Source: Candidatus Zixiibacteriota bacterium (GTDB lineage Bacteria > Zixibacteria > MSB-5A5 > GN15 > PGXB01). Taken from it: a stretch of DNA of 64,000 nt. The DNA lies in contig JAFGTT010000015.1 in the NCBI GenBank assembly GCA_016933955.1, positions 1 to 64,000 of the forward strand, given 5' to 3'. Within the stretch, counting starts at the first letter, position 1. Each line of letters starts with the position of its first letter. The position numbers and the translations under genes are program-made. A model generated the notes under the pieces. That model saw only the letters and a list, made by a program, of their open reading frames with translations. It searched no databases and was not told the DNA's origin. Below, piece by piece: positions 45,801-53,644 of the stretch.

Positions 45801-48732
45801 AGTAATCATTCTGTTTGTTCAGAATAAGATCCCGATTGATGTCCTCGGTGTCCGGACGGCCCAGGATTCCCGGATCGCTTTTATTATTCTCCGTCCCGTT
45901 TATTTTATCATAGTAATTGGGATTAGCATCGGCATTGTATACCCAATCATCGCCATCCGGGTCGCTTTCGTTGTATCCGGGCGGCGGGTCGCTCTCATAA
46001 CGAGTTTCATTGGCATTGATCAATCCGTCCAGTCCGATATCTTCGCCATCATCGAGAAAATCATTGGAGTTTTTATCTTCGGTGTCAAGATTCCCGTTAC
46101 CGTTGACATCCTCTGAAATCTTGCCCATTTCAATATGCAAAATACCCCGTTTACCATGGGAACGAATCTCAAGCAACTGGGCATCGTCCTGATCGGATGC
46201 CCCCGATGCCAGAAAACGCATGATTCCGCCCCAGGAATTGGTTGGATTATCAATCCTCACGGTTGTATCCACTCCCCCGTCCCGTCGATCGAGAATGGTC
46301 GGTTTGAATACCATCCAGAGGGTATGCGTTCCGCTTTGATCGGTGGTGATTTCTTTTTCCCAGATTTGATTGGTGGCCACCTGAGTGTACGGATTAAACC
46401 AGATCATTCTGCCGCGGATATTAATACTGTCCAGCGAAACCGGTTTGGAGGCCAGATACCATGATTCCCGATAAACACCAAGAGAATAAGCATCCCGGCT
46501 ACCCTCGAAATCATCCATATAAGCAACCCCATCCACATTGGGATTGGGATATGACTGGGCGATTTCTGCCGAAACGGCCAGGTTCGATTCCTGCTCGGTT
46601 GTAAAAAACGGAATGGCATTGGCCATCGAGGTCATGAAATTCGGTTTGACCCGAAAACTGATGTCGGCATCCCAGACCAGCATCTTGGAAGTTTCCTGAC
46701 CCACTTTCGGTTTACGATCGGTGGCTTTGTCGGACTTGTATAAGAACGTCGATCCGAGTTTCAGATTGTCGCTGAATTCATACTCGCCGCGAATTCCGAA
46801 AAGAGTCTTCTTCTGCATGGTGATAAATGGCGAATACTCGAAATCAAGAGAGATATCGGCATTCGGGTCGGTGGCTTCCTCGGTTAAAAAAGTAACCTGG
46901 CCGAAATCATAGTTAATGCGATAATCGGTTCCCCTCTCCAGTTGCCGTCCATTGAGAGTGATCCGCTCCGAGCCCTCGATAATATTCGATTTCCCCAGAC
47001 TGATTTCTGAGGCCCGATTCAGGCTTGAAACCTGGAGATAGTAGGTGGTATTTTTTACGGCCTCCTGGCCCGCATAAATATTAGTATATATGTCCGGAAC
47101 CCTGGTCTCCAGTTCGGTTCCGGCAAAGACACTGTCCGGATCGAATGGTTTGCGATCTGGAAATATCAGCAAACCCCTCTCTTTCTCGATTATAGCAGTC
47201 AAAACATCGGCTTTACCATCCGCCCCGCTGCTCCCGGTACTTCCCTGGCGATCAAGTCCCAGAATCTGGATATAAGGAACACCGTTCTGGTTATCGATAT
47301 TATCTTCATCGCCCTCAGTCGTGGATAGACCCTTGTAAATATTTATCTCAAGCCCGTCCGCATCCAAATTGCGTGATTTGAGATAATAAACATTTCGCCA
47401 CATATATTGCCAGGTGTGATAGGTATTGGAGGAACTGCTGGGTTTTATCAGCTTCAGTGCAAATGGTTCCGAGGCAATATTGCCGACCGTATCAACTGAG
47501 CCGTTAGCCCGCCGGATAATCATATAGGCACCAATTGCCGTATTATAAGTCCCGGCATTGGGGGAATCGAAAATAATCCAGTGCTCTTTAACATCGACCG
47601 TGTAAACATCGGGACTTATTTCCGCCACCAGCGCTTCCTCGTTCTCACTGGAATAATCGCTATTACTGGAATCGCCGGGATCAACATACATCGTGGCATT
47701 ATCTCCAAGCTCCGTTCCGGTGTTGGTTTTCACGGAATAAAATAGGTTGATCTGTTCGATAACATCACCGGTTCCACCGGGAAAGTCCGAATCTACCCCG
47801 AGATCATAAATCATGCCGTCGGCAAATTGATAATCCCGGAGATAGAAAACACTGGCGCTGGCCCCGGCATCGATGGAGGTCCGCTCCGTCGTCCCCTTCT
47901 CCTGGCTGGCGATAGCCGTCAGGTTCAAACTTCCGATCTGAGCCTCGGTCTTTACTCCGAACAATCCCTGGATGCGGCTGGAATAACCCACGAATTGGGT
48001 GTTGGGCAGGGAAAGAGTAGTATTTCCCGCTTCGATACTCTTGATAATATCATCTTCATCGCCCTTGTAGCGAATCATCAGACGGTTGGCCAGAGGTATA
48101 TCCGTTTTGGAGTCCTGGCTGACCGATACCGTTATTTTGGATCCGATGGTGCCGTTGATATCGAACCGCGAAATTTGTTCCATATTCAGCGAGGGGAATT
48201 TACTCTGGCGATAGGTGGCTGTTTCCTCGCGATCATCCCAGCGCGACGTCCCCGAGAAAGAAATCTGGTGATAACCGGAAACTTTCAAACCGGCCCCGCC
48301 TTCACCGAAAAGCGATTCCACCGCTTTGGATTTAATCGGAATATTGATGGCCAGGAGTCCGCCCTGTTTGTCTTTTTGCTGTTTCGACAGAGCCTGGGCC
48401 CGCGATTCATTCATCTTCATATTCAGGATGGCGGAGCGGCGCCAGGTCAGATAATCCGTGGCATCGACCGTCCGGGGAACATATTCATAATTATAAACCG
48501 ATTTCTTATAATAGGAACTTGTAAAGGTTAGAGTATTGTCTTCAAAACTGGATCGGTCAACTTTGGGGCTAACCGTATATATCATCCTTAACTGGGGGTA
48601 ATCCGATTTCGAGATTGAGGCTATGAAACGAACACGTTCTTCCGGATATGGAGAAATATCGCCCGATGGCGTTTCCAGAGAGGCGCGAAACCCCGGCGGC
48701 GCGGAGTATCCCCATTGCGGGATCATATACAC
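42838..48732 (-). CDS. sprA: SprA/Sov-family giant outer-membrane protein
   Basis: A 1,964-residue homologue of SprA, which in Bacteroidota forms the outer-membrane pore of the type IX secretion system. Seen are the hallmark NPNVDGVAYMDDFEGSRDAYS (split, about 728-750), an Asp-rich stretch around 870-950 (DVNGNGNLD, SDPDGDDW), LWLDELR-like QIWLDELRLTDVRRDVG, and a long beta-barrel half with alternating aromatic strands and a final aromatic residue. The end given is the first ATG/GTG/TTG in frame (GTG at 48732), but a signal-peptide-like frame (RRLTFFIFLTLV) continues upstream to an ACG at 48771, so the true start is uncertain. Function as a pore is inferred; no other T9SS gene is in the window. 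Confidence 0.88.
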   Translation of the reverse strand: MYMIPQWGYSAPPGFRASLETPSGDISPYPEERVRFIASISKSDYPQLRMIYTVSPKVDRSSFEDNTLTFTSSYYKKSVYNYEYVPRTVDATDYLTWRRSAILNMKMNESRAQALSKQQKDKQGGLLAINIPIKSKAVESLFGEGGAGLKVSGYHQISFSGTSRWDDREETATYRQSKFPSLNMEQISRFDINGTIGSKITVSVSQDSKTDIPLANRLMIRYKGDEDDIIKSIEAGNTTLSLPNTQFVGYSSRIQGLFGVKTEAQIGSLNLTAIASQEKGTTERTSIDAGASASVFYLRDYQFADGMIYDLGVDSDFPGGTGDVIEQINLFYSVKTNTGTELGDNATMYVDPGDSSNSDYSSENEEALVAEISPDVYTVDVKEHWIIFDSPNAGTYNTAIGAYMIIRRANGSVDTVGNIASEPFALKLIKPSSSSNTYHTWQYMWRNVYYLKSRNLDADGLEINIYKGLSTTEGDEDNIDNQNGVPYIQILGLDRQGSTGSSGADGKADVLTAIIEKERGLLIFPDRKPFDPDSVFAGTELETRVPDIYTNIYAGQEAVKNTTYYLQVSSLNRASEISLGKSNIIEGSERITLNGRQLERGTDYRINYDFGQVTFLTEEATDPNADISLDFEYSPFITMQKKTLFGIRGEYEFSDNLKLGSTFLYKSDKATDRKPKVGQETSKMLVWDADISFRVKPNFMTSMANAIPFFTTEQESNLAVSAEIAQSYPNPNVDGVAYMDDFEGSRDAYSLGVYRESWYLASKPVSLDSINIRGRMIWFNPYTQVATNQIWEKEITTDQSGTHTLWMVFKPTILDRRDGGVDTTVRIDNPTNSWGGIMRFLASGASDQDDAQLLEIRSHGKRGILHIEMGKISEDVNGNGNLDTEDKNSNDFLDDGEDIGLDGLINANETRYESDPPPGYNESDPDGDDWVYNADANPNYYDKINGTENNKSDPGILGRPDTEDINRDLILNKQNDYFSFSIDLADPNSPFLVDSSENNYGWRTHRIPIRDTSIADTIVGSPLWSQIEYIRYWMESPTGEPCTLAVASTDIITSNWEDTIVYPTADSTAKFNVAVINTQENLNYNSPPGVVGFYDANTRIREPEQSLLLDFTDFKAYDSTASDTGIAERILYDTPNLMGYRNLALFVHGPKEYPNGELMFFFRVGQSSTNYYEVRQYLNEDDWIDTSAWIEVEMDFNDITGLKSYLELARGENADTNVIDSVMGNKVYRVYGKPNITQVKYLAAGIININQDEGATGQIWLDELRLTDVRRDVGLATRVSVSGNVADLFTYNAGYNYENSYFRKISSSTRGGSSDNLGSGKTTTGYSFGANFKLDRFVPRSYGANLPLSLRYSKNTSVPRLKSNSDIILPEELRDDESTISTQKSMSISEAFNKKTKNPLFTVLLNKLKTNFSYTRSDGTSPTTPMSLTESYRLGANYSAGITKVPSIRPFFWTKPIPLLNKLSQNKFYFFPNNYTFSGDLNRSLRISRNSSDVLTNNLTRDFKGTFRTSYKISDNLNANYNMDTRRDLSDPETVNLALNPRDFKFGRETNYNQSFGANYDPNMFAFLTHRFSFTTSYREDMNVSNNTRNMSATKSYGIGGNFDFKKLFGSSSGKRERPRQRVRDAEQGKGVTVVGEKKNVLKAFTGPPRRILAFLTGWIDPISYDFKEAYSYSYVGLLERAQAKFRFGLTEDIGALIDPDVSSVGRSTYTSKSTNYSFGSGTQLLGGLKTTVSFNRNIKRDLIKSVNPQKTVSTTFPDFNFTINQLSTFKILNPFIRSFSPRTKYSRSTSETINLATGFKTSDKTTVTQNPLLSFSFDLMRGLRIDVTTGRTVTEDRTYNSSTGELTRRSRNTSENATVSTKYSFSWPTGVNFPLFGRLKFSSTMTISLQVMLRKQKTEEADGDEPLLSKGDNTDLTITPTISYTFSSQIKGGITGRWQDTNNKQLQRTSHVRELRIWVDIRF

Positions 48733-48835
48733 CAGGGTCAGAAAAATGAAAAATGTAAGTCGTCTAAACGTGGCAGTTACCGACTATCAGTCAGTTAATT
48801 TTAAATCGTTAAAAAATGTCGATAGGCCTGCCTCC

Positions 48836-49780
48836 TCAAAATTCGCCAAGGAAAATAATTTCTTCCTGCAATTCTATGCCGAATTTTTCCCTGACCTTTG
48901 ATTTCATTATTTGCGAGAGTTTTTTAATATCATCGGATTTCGCCGAACCATCATTAATCAAAATGTTGGCATGATTTTCAAAAACCCGGGCATCACCGCA
49001 TCGCAGTTGCTTGGCTCCGATTTCGTCCAGTAGTTGGCCAGCTGAAAGTTTTCCAAACTTCCTGGTTTTGTCCGGGATATTTTTAAAAAAACATCCCGCC
49101 GAATGAAGCCCGATCGGCAATTTGGCGGCCCTCATGGCCATAATTTCATCAACTCGGCGCATGATTTTTACCTTTTCGCCCTTTTTTAGTGCAAACCTGG
49201 CGCCAGTCACGAATTCCATGGTATTTTTGAGTTTTGACCAACGATAAGAAAAATCAAAATATGCAGCCTTTTCAGTCCTTATATTACCCTGTCTGTCAAC
49301 CAGTTCCGCCTCCACCAGCAAATTTCCCACTTCGTCCCCATAGGCGCCGGCATTACCGAAAATGGCGCCGCCAACAGTACCCCATATTCCTGTTGCAAAT
49401 TCAAGGCCGGTCAGCGACTTTTCTGTCGCGAAGTTAATCAGCGCCTGGAGTTCCTCGCCCGACCCCGAATGAACCTGCTCACCATCGCAATCAAGATCCA
49501 TGATCGAATTCTTGATAATCAACCCCTTATAACCGGCATCCGATACCAGCAGGTTTGACCCGCCTCCAAGCATAAAGAACGGAATCTTTAAACGGGCTGC
49601 CATTGCCACCAGGCGAGACAACTCCTCAGCCGAATCGACCTCCATAAAAAGTCTGGCGGCCCCCCCGGTACCCATCGTATTGTATTCGGCCAGAGGATGA
49701 TCGGGTATAATTTTTTCACCGAATTCCCCGATCAGAACCCGCAGGGAGTCATCAAAATTCCAGGCGTTATCTTGCGTCAT
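48836..49780 (-). CDS. murB: UDP-N-acetylenolpyruvoylglucosamine reductase
   Basis: Reduces UDP-GlcNAc-enolpyruvate to UDP-MurNAc with FAD and NADPH. The 314-residue protein has the FAD-binding NTMGTGGAARLF (about 34-45), LGGGSNLLVSDAGYKG (about 71-86), ATGIWGTVGGAIFGNAGAYG (about 129-148) and the proton-donor loop AGCFFKN (about 228-234), where Cys230 replaces the usual Ser. The Tyr loop and C-terminal region suggest a type II enzyme. Its stop codon overlaps an AGGAGG sequence that has no start codon at suitable distance. Confidence 0.95.
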   Translation of the reverse strand: MTQDNAWNFDDSLRVLIGEFGEKIIPDHPLAEYNTMGTGGAARLFMEVDSAEELSRLVAMAARLKIPFFMLGGGSNLLVSDAGYKGLIIKNSIMDLDCDGEQVHSGSGEELQALINFATEKSLTGLEFATGIWGTVGGAIFGNAGAYGDEVGNLLVEAELVDRQGNIRTEKAAYFDFSYRWSKLKNTMEFVTGARFALKKGEKVKIMRRVDEIMAMRAAKLPIGLHSAGCFFKNIPDKTRKFGKLSAGQLLDEIGAKQLRCGDARVFENHANILINDGSAKSDDIKKLSQIMKSKVREKFGIELQEEIIFLGEF

Positions 49781-49879
49781 TTATCCTCACTATTATAATC
49801 CAATGCCCGTGAAATTGCAAGCCAAAAGGGCTTTTCAGAGCATACCGAATTGATAGACATCGGTTAGAATTTCATTCGA

Positions 49880-50254
49880 TCAGGCCTTATCCTGATCATT
49901 TTCGGAATCCGCTTCTCCGCCATTGGCCGCCTGTGAATTGGCTTCGGTTGATTCTCCGGCCTTATCTTTGTCTTCATCTTTTTCATCGGTTTTTTTGGAT
50001 TCGTCTACAAAATTCATCCGGGTTTCGTACAGGGCTCGATCAATTATGCTTTTTTCTTCGGGACTGAGATTTCCGCCTGTTTTTTCGGCCAGCATCCCTA
50101 ACATATCGATACTGGCCCGGGCCTGTTCCAGATTCCGCTCGACTTTCCCTGACAATGGCGAAGCCACTTTGCCCATCTGTTGCATAGCTGCCATCTGCAA
50201 CGATATTACCAGTTGAAAGAAATGAATATTGATATCTTTTTTATCCCCGGTCAT
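49880..50254 (-). CDS. DUF1844 protein
   Basis: A 124-residue cytosolic protein of the DUF1844 family: FFQLVISLQMAAMQQMGK near the start, then NLEQARASIDMLGMLAEKTGG and a helical segment. The last 35 residues are a highly acidic, low-complexity tail rich in D, E and K. Function unknown. GGAGG precedes the ATG by four bases. It sits between recG and murB. Confidence 0.85.
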   Translation of the reverse strand: MTGDKKDINIHFFQLVISLQMAAMQQMGKVASPLSGKVERNLEQARASIDMLGMLAEKTGGNLSPEEKSIIDRALYETRMNFVDESKKTDEKDEDKDKAGESTEANSQAANGGEADSENDQDKA

Positions 50255-50324
50255 ATTACCTCCAAAGGAACCCCAACACCTTTTACCTTAATTGGTTTTC
50301 GGCAAAATTATTGATATATCATTG

Positions 50325-52412
50325 TCACCCAATGTCAGCCATCATCTTTCTGCCCGAAAGCCGACCGACCAGGTGGTTTATTATCCGCCGTTCATCATCA
50401 TCAGGATTGGATTCATTCTTCAGCAAGCTGATTGCCGTTTTTCGGGCAATAGGCAACAGGTCGCTGTCACGAACCAGATTGGCAATCTTCAATTCCGGCA
50501 GGCCATGTTGCCTTGTACCGAAAAATTCACCAGGGCCTCGTAACTGCAAATCGGCCTCTGCAATTTTAAAACCATCGGTGGACGATTGAAATAAATTCAA
50601 TCGATGTTTGGCCAGATCGCTGACCGGAGGTGTCGCGATTGCAATGGTGATCCCCCGCGTTCCGCCCCGGCCGACCCGTCCCCGTAATTGATGTAACTGC
50701 GACAGGCCAAAACGCTCGGCATGTTCGATTACCATGACCGATGCCGAGGGAATATCAATTCCCACTTCTATAACGGTGGTGGCCACCAGAATATCAATTG
50801 CCCGATCGCGAAATTGCTGAATAATCTTCTCTCTCTTGTCTTTTTTTACACGGCCATGAACTAGTTCCACTCTGAATTCAGGAAAGACGTCTTTCTTTAA
50901 TAGCTTATACGCCTCCTCGGCCGCCTGCAAATCCAGCTTTTCCGATTTTTCGACCAGCGGATAAACAAAGAAAATCTGCTCGCTACGGCCAAGCCGTTTT
51001 TTCAGGTAGGCATAAATATCCGGACGGGAACTCGCCGTTCTCCAGACCGTTTTGACCGGATGCCGTCCCGGGGGCATGGTTTTAATGGAGGTAAAATCAA
51101 GATCTCCATAAAGTGTCATGGCCAGCGTTCGGGGAATCGGGGTGGCGGTCATCACCAGCGTATCGGGATAAACTCCCTTACTCATTAAGCGACCGCGCTG
51201 CATAACTCCGAATCGATGTTGTTCGTCGATTATAACCAGCCCCAGCCTTTTAAATCGAACCGATTCCGAAATTACGGCGTGGGTCCCGAACAGGATTTGA
51301 ATATCACCCGAGGCCACCGCTTTATTGATTGTCCGGCGGACAGCCGGAGTTAATGACCCGGTCATCAGGGCGCTTTCAATACCGACTTCATGTAGCGCCT
51401 GCCGCCAGTTCTGATAATGCTGCTCTGCCAGGATCTCGGTGGGAGCCATGAAGGCTGTCTGGAGATTGTTCTCGGCCGCATAAACCGAGGCCAGCAGTGC
51501 CACCACCGTTTTGCCGCAACCGACATCACCCTGCAACAGACGATGCATCGGTCGATCGGACTGCAAATCGCCATAAATTCTCTCGGCCGCGGTTTTCTGA
51601 TCGTTGGTTAACCGATATGGCAGAGCCGTTATGAAAGCCCTGATATGGTCGGCTGGTTTAATATAATGATGCTTTTTGGCCACCCGCGAATTGTTTTTAC
51701 GATGACTCAATATCAGAAATTGAAGTTCCAGAAGCTCATCGAAACTGAGCCGTCGACGTCCTTTCTCGGCGTCCTCCATATTATCCGGAAAATGGATATC
51801 CCGAATGGCCTGACCCAGCGGGATAAAACCAAATTCCTTCAGAATTTTTTCGGGGAGGTAATCCGGGATATTATCGGCCACCGCGGTCAGGGCAGTATTG
51901 ACCATTCCTCGCAGCACCCGGCCGGTAATACCGGCCTTTTTTAATTCCGCCGTTGATGGATAAACCGGAATGATTCGCCCGGTATGAATCAGTTCCGCTG
52001 CTTCATCTTCAATCCGTTCGACTTCAGGATGTACCATCTGCCTTTGCTGGAAATAGGTTACCGGACCGGTCACCGATAGAATATCACCCTTGTTGAACAT
52101 TTTCTCCAGATATCGATACCCGGCAAACCAGATCAGCGCAATCTGTCCGGTGCCATCCCCAAGAATAACCTCCAGCCGCTGACGACGCCCTTTGAGAATC
52201 CCTTTACCCAAAACCCGGCCAATCACGGTTGCCTCCATATTGGCCTGAAGGGAACCAATTGAGACAATCATGGAACGATCGAGATAGCGCCGGGGCAGAT
52301 AGTGAAGTAAACCATCAAGGCGTTCGATTCCCGCTCCCGCCAGAACAGCGGCCCGTCGCGGACCGACTCCTTTCAGGTACTGGATCTCCGAATTGAGTTT
52401 CAATAGCGGCAT
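50325..52412 (-). CDS. recG: ATP-dependent DNA helicase RecG
   Basis: Remodels stalled forks and Holliday junctions. The 695-residue protein has the wedge/OB domain (about 1-190; YLKGVGPRRAAVL, LLHYLPRRYLDRS), Walker A GDVGCGKTVVA (about 293-303), MAPTEILAEQHY, DEQHRFGV, TATPIPRTLAM, and the C-terminal helicase with VIEVGIDIPSASVMVIE and QLHQLRGRVGRG. Length is normal. Divergent from the plus-strand DUF3078 gene. Confidence 0.97.
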   Translation of the reverse strand: MPLLKLNSEIQYLKGVGPRRAAVLAGAGIERLDGLLHYLPRRYLDRSMIVSIGSLQANMEATVIGRVLGKGILKGRRQRLEVILGDGTGQIALIWFAGYRYLEKMFNKGDILSVTGPVTYFQQRQMVHPEVERIEDEAAELIHTGRIIPVYPSTAELKKAGITGRVLRGMVNTALTAVADNIPDYLPEKILKEFGFIPLGQAIRDIHFPDNMEDAEKGRRRLSFDELLELQFLILSHRKNNSRVAKKHHYIKPADHIRAFITALPYRLTNDQKTAAERIYGDLQSDRPMHRLLQGDVGCGKTVVALLASVYAAENNLQTAFMAPTEILAEQHYQNWRQALHEVGIESALMTGSLTPAVRRTINKAVASGDIQILFGTHAVISESVRFKRLGLVIIDEQHRFGVMQRGRLMSKGVYPDTLVMTATPIPRTLAMTLYGDLDFTSIKTMPPGRHPVKTVWRTASSRPDIYAYLKKRLGRSEQIFFVYPLVEKSEKLDLQAAEEAYKLLKKDVFPEFRVELVHGRVKKDKREKIIQQFRDRAIDILVATTVIEVGIDIPSASVMVIEHAERFGLSQLHQLRGRVGRGGTRGITIAIATPPVSDLAKHRLNLFQSSTDGFKIAEADLQLRGPGEFFGTRQHGLPELKIANLVRDSDLLPIARKTAISLLKNESNPDDDERRIINHLVGRLSGRKMMADIG

Positions 52413-52565
52413 TAAACCACGTTAATTTTTTGAAAAGACAATGTCAATAACTAATGAATACCATATCCGCCTGATTTGTCGACGCCGGAAACCAGTTTGA
52501 TCACATCTGGATAAAGCTTGCGATGCCCTCGGAAATTTTACCATGTTTTGGTTGATTCTTATGTG

Positions 52566-52596
52566 TTGACGATAGATATTTCAAGGGGAATATAGT
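52566..52596 (+). promoter_or_regulatory. likely promoter of the DUF3078-serpin unit
   Basis: Plus strand: TTGACG (52566-52571), 19-base spacer, TATAGT (52591-52596). A weaker alternative TTGTCA (52619-52624) with TAAATA lies closer to the gene. The first gives a leader of about 65 bases. Confidence 0.45.
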
Positions 52597-52667
52597 ATTA
52601 GTTAAATGTTTATATGGATTGTCAAACTATCAAATTGACTTTTAAATATTAACAAGGGAGTATGAAA

Positions 52668-53561
52668 ATGAAAGGAAACATCTTAGGGGTGACTCTCATG
52701 ATCGGCATGATCCTGCTTTTAACCATACCGGGGCAGGCCGAGCCGTGGGAAAAATCTTTTAACCTGGCTTTGAACGCCACCCAGGCATCATATTCCGACA
52801 GCTGGACCGGAGGTGAAGAAGGCAATGTCACCTGGGCCGCGACTGCCGATGGTATTTTTTCAAAGAAATTTACCCGGGTTTTCAGTCTTAAGAATACCGT
52901 CAAACTGGCCTTTGGCCAAACTGTGACGCAGGATAAGGATACCAAAGAATGGTCCAGACCGGCCAAATCAACCGACAAAATCGACTTTGAGGCTCTGGGA
53001 ATGTATAACCTGGAAACCTATGTTGAACCATATACGGCCTTCAGATTCGAAAGCCAGTTTCTGGATGCCTCGGTTGATAATAATAAAAGATATATCAATC
53101 CCATTCTTTTGACCGAATCGGCCGGTATTGCCCGTTCGCTTTATAAAAAGGATAAAGACGACATCCTGACCCGTCTGGGCTTTGCCTTCAGACAGAACAT
53201 CAACCGGGATTTCCTTACTATTGTCGGTACCGATACCACCAAAGACAATGTGACCAGCACCGACGGCGGTTTTGAATCGGTGACTGATGTCAAGCTGGTT
53301 CTTAACAACCAACTCGGGTATATCGGTAAACTGACATTGTATAAAGCCCTCTTTTTCTCTAAAAAGGATGATTTCAAAGGTACCGAGGCCGAGGACTACT
53401 GGAAAGCGATTGATATCAATTGGGAAAATACTCTGACCGCCGACATTTCCAAGTATATTAAGGTAACTTTCTATACCCAGCTACTTTATGACAAGCAGAT
53501 CAGCAAGAAAGGCCGCCTAAAAGAGACTCTGGCGCTGGGATTGACTTACAGTTTGATGTAA
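52668..53561 (+). CDS. DUF3078-like outer-membrane protein
   Basis: A 297-residue protein with a signal peptide (about 1-25, ending PGQA) and an array of amphipathic strands (NLALNATQASYSDSWTGGEEG, NTVKLAFGQT, YVEPYTAFRFESQF, VKLVLNNQLGYIGKLTLYKALFF), ending in an even-length strand, as in beta-barrel proteins. The W-x-x-GG opening fits the DUF3078 family of Bacteroidota and relatives. Function unknown. The ATG at 52668 was chosen because AGGGAG lies seven bases before it; the ATG at 52662 is too close. Confidence 0.8.
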   Translation: MKGNILGVTLMIGMILLLTIPGQAEPWEKSFNLALNATQASYSDSWTGGEEGNVTWAATADGIFSKKFTRVFSLKNTVKLAFGQTVTQDKDTKEWSRPAKSTDKIDFEALGMYNLETYVEPYTAFRFESQFLDASVDNNKRYINPILLTESAGIARSLYKKDKDDILTRLGFAFRQNINRDFLTIVGTDTTKDNVTSTDGGFESVTDVKLVLNNQLGYIGKLTLYKALFFSKKDDFKGTEAEDYWKAIDINWENTLTADISKYIKVTFYTQLLYDKQISKKGRLKETLALGLTYSLM

Positions 53562-53586
53562 ATTATTTAATTGTTTCTGGAAGATA

Positions 53587-53629
53587 ACGGTCCTGAAATT
53601 GTAACACTAAATAAACAGGGCCGTTTTTT
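53587..53629 (+). terminator. rho-independent terminator between DUF3078 and serpin genes
   Basis: A 9-base stem, ACGGTCCTG (53587-53595) with CAGGGCCGT (53616-53624), one G-U pair, a 20-base loop and a run of six T (53624-53629). The ribosome site of the serpin gene (GGAGG, 53632-53636) follows within three bases. Confidence 0.8.
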
Positions 53630-53644
53630 CTGGAGGTATTTCTT

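Noticed and set aside
48623-48901. Plus-strand open frame across the sprA start and murB end
   Set aside because: Antisense to both genes; no ribosome site or domain.
52419-52447. Promoter of recG (TTGACA, 17-base spacer, TAACGT)
   Set aside because: The -10 is poor and the start would coincide with the ATG, implying a leaderless mRNA; not supported well enough to list.
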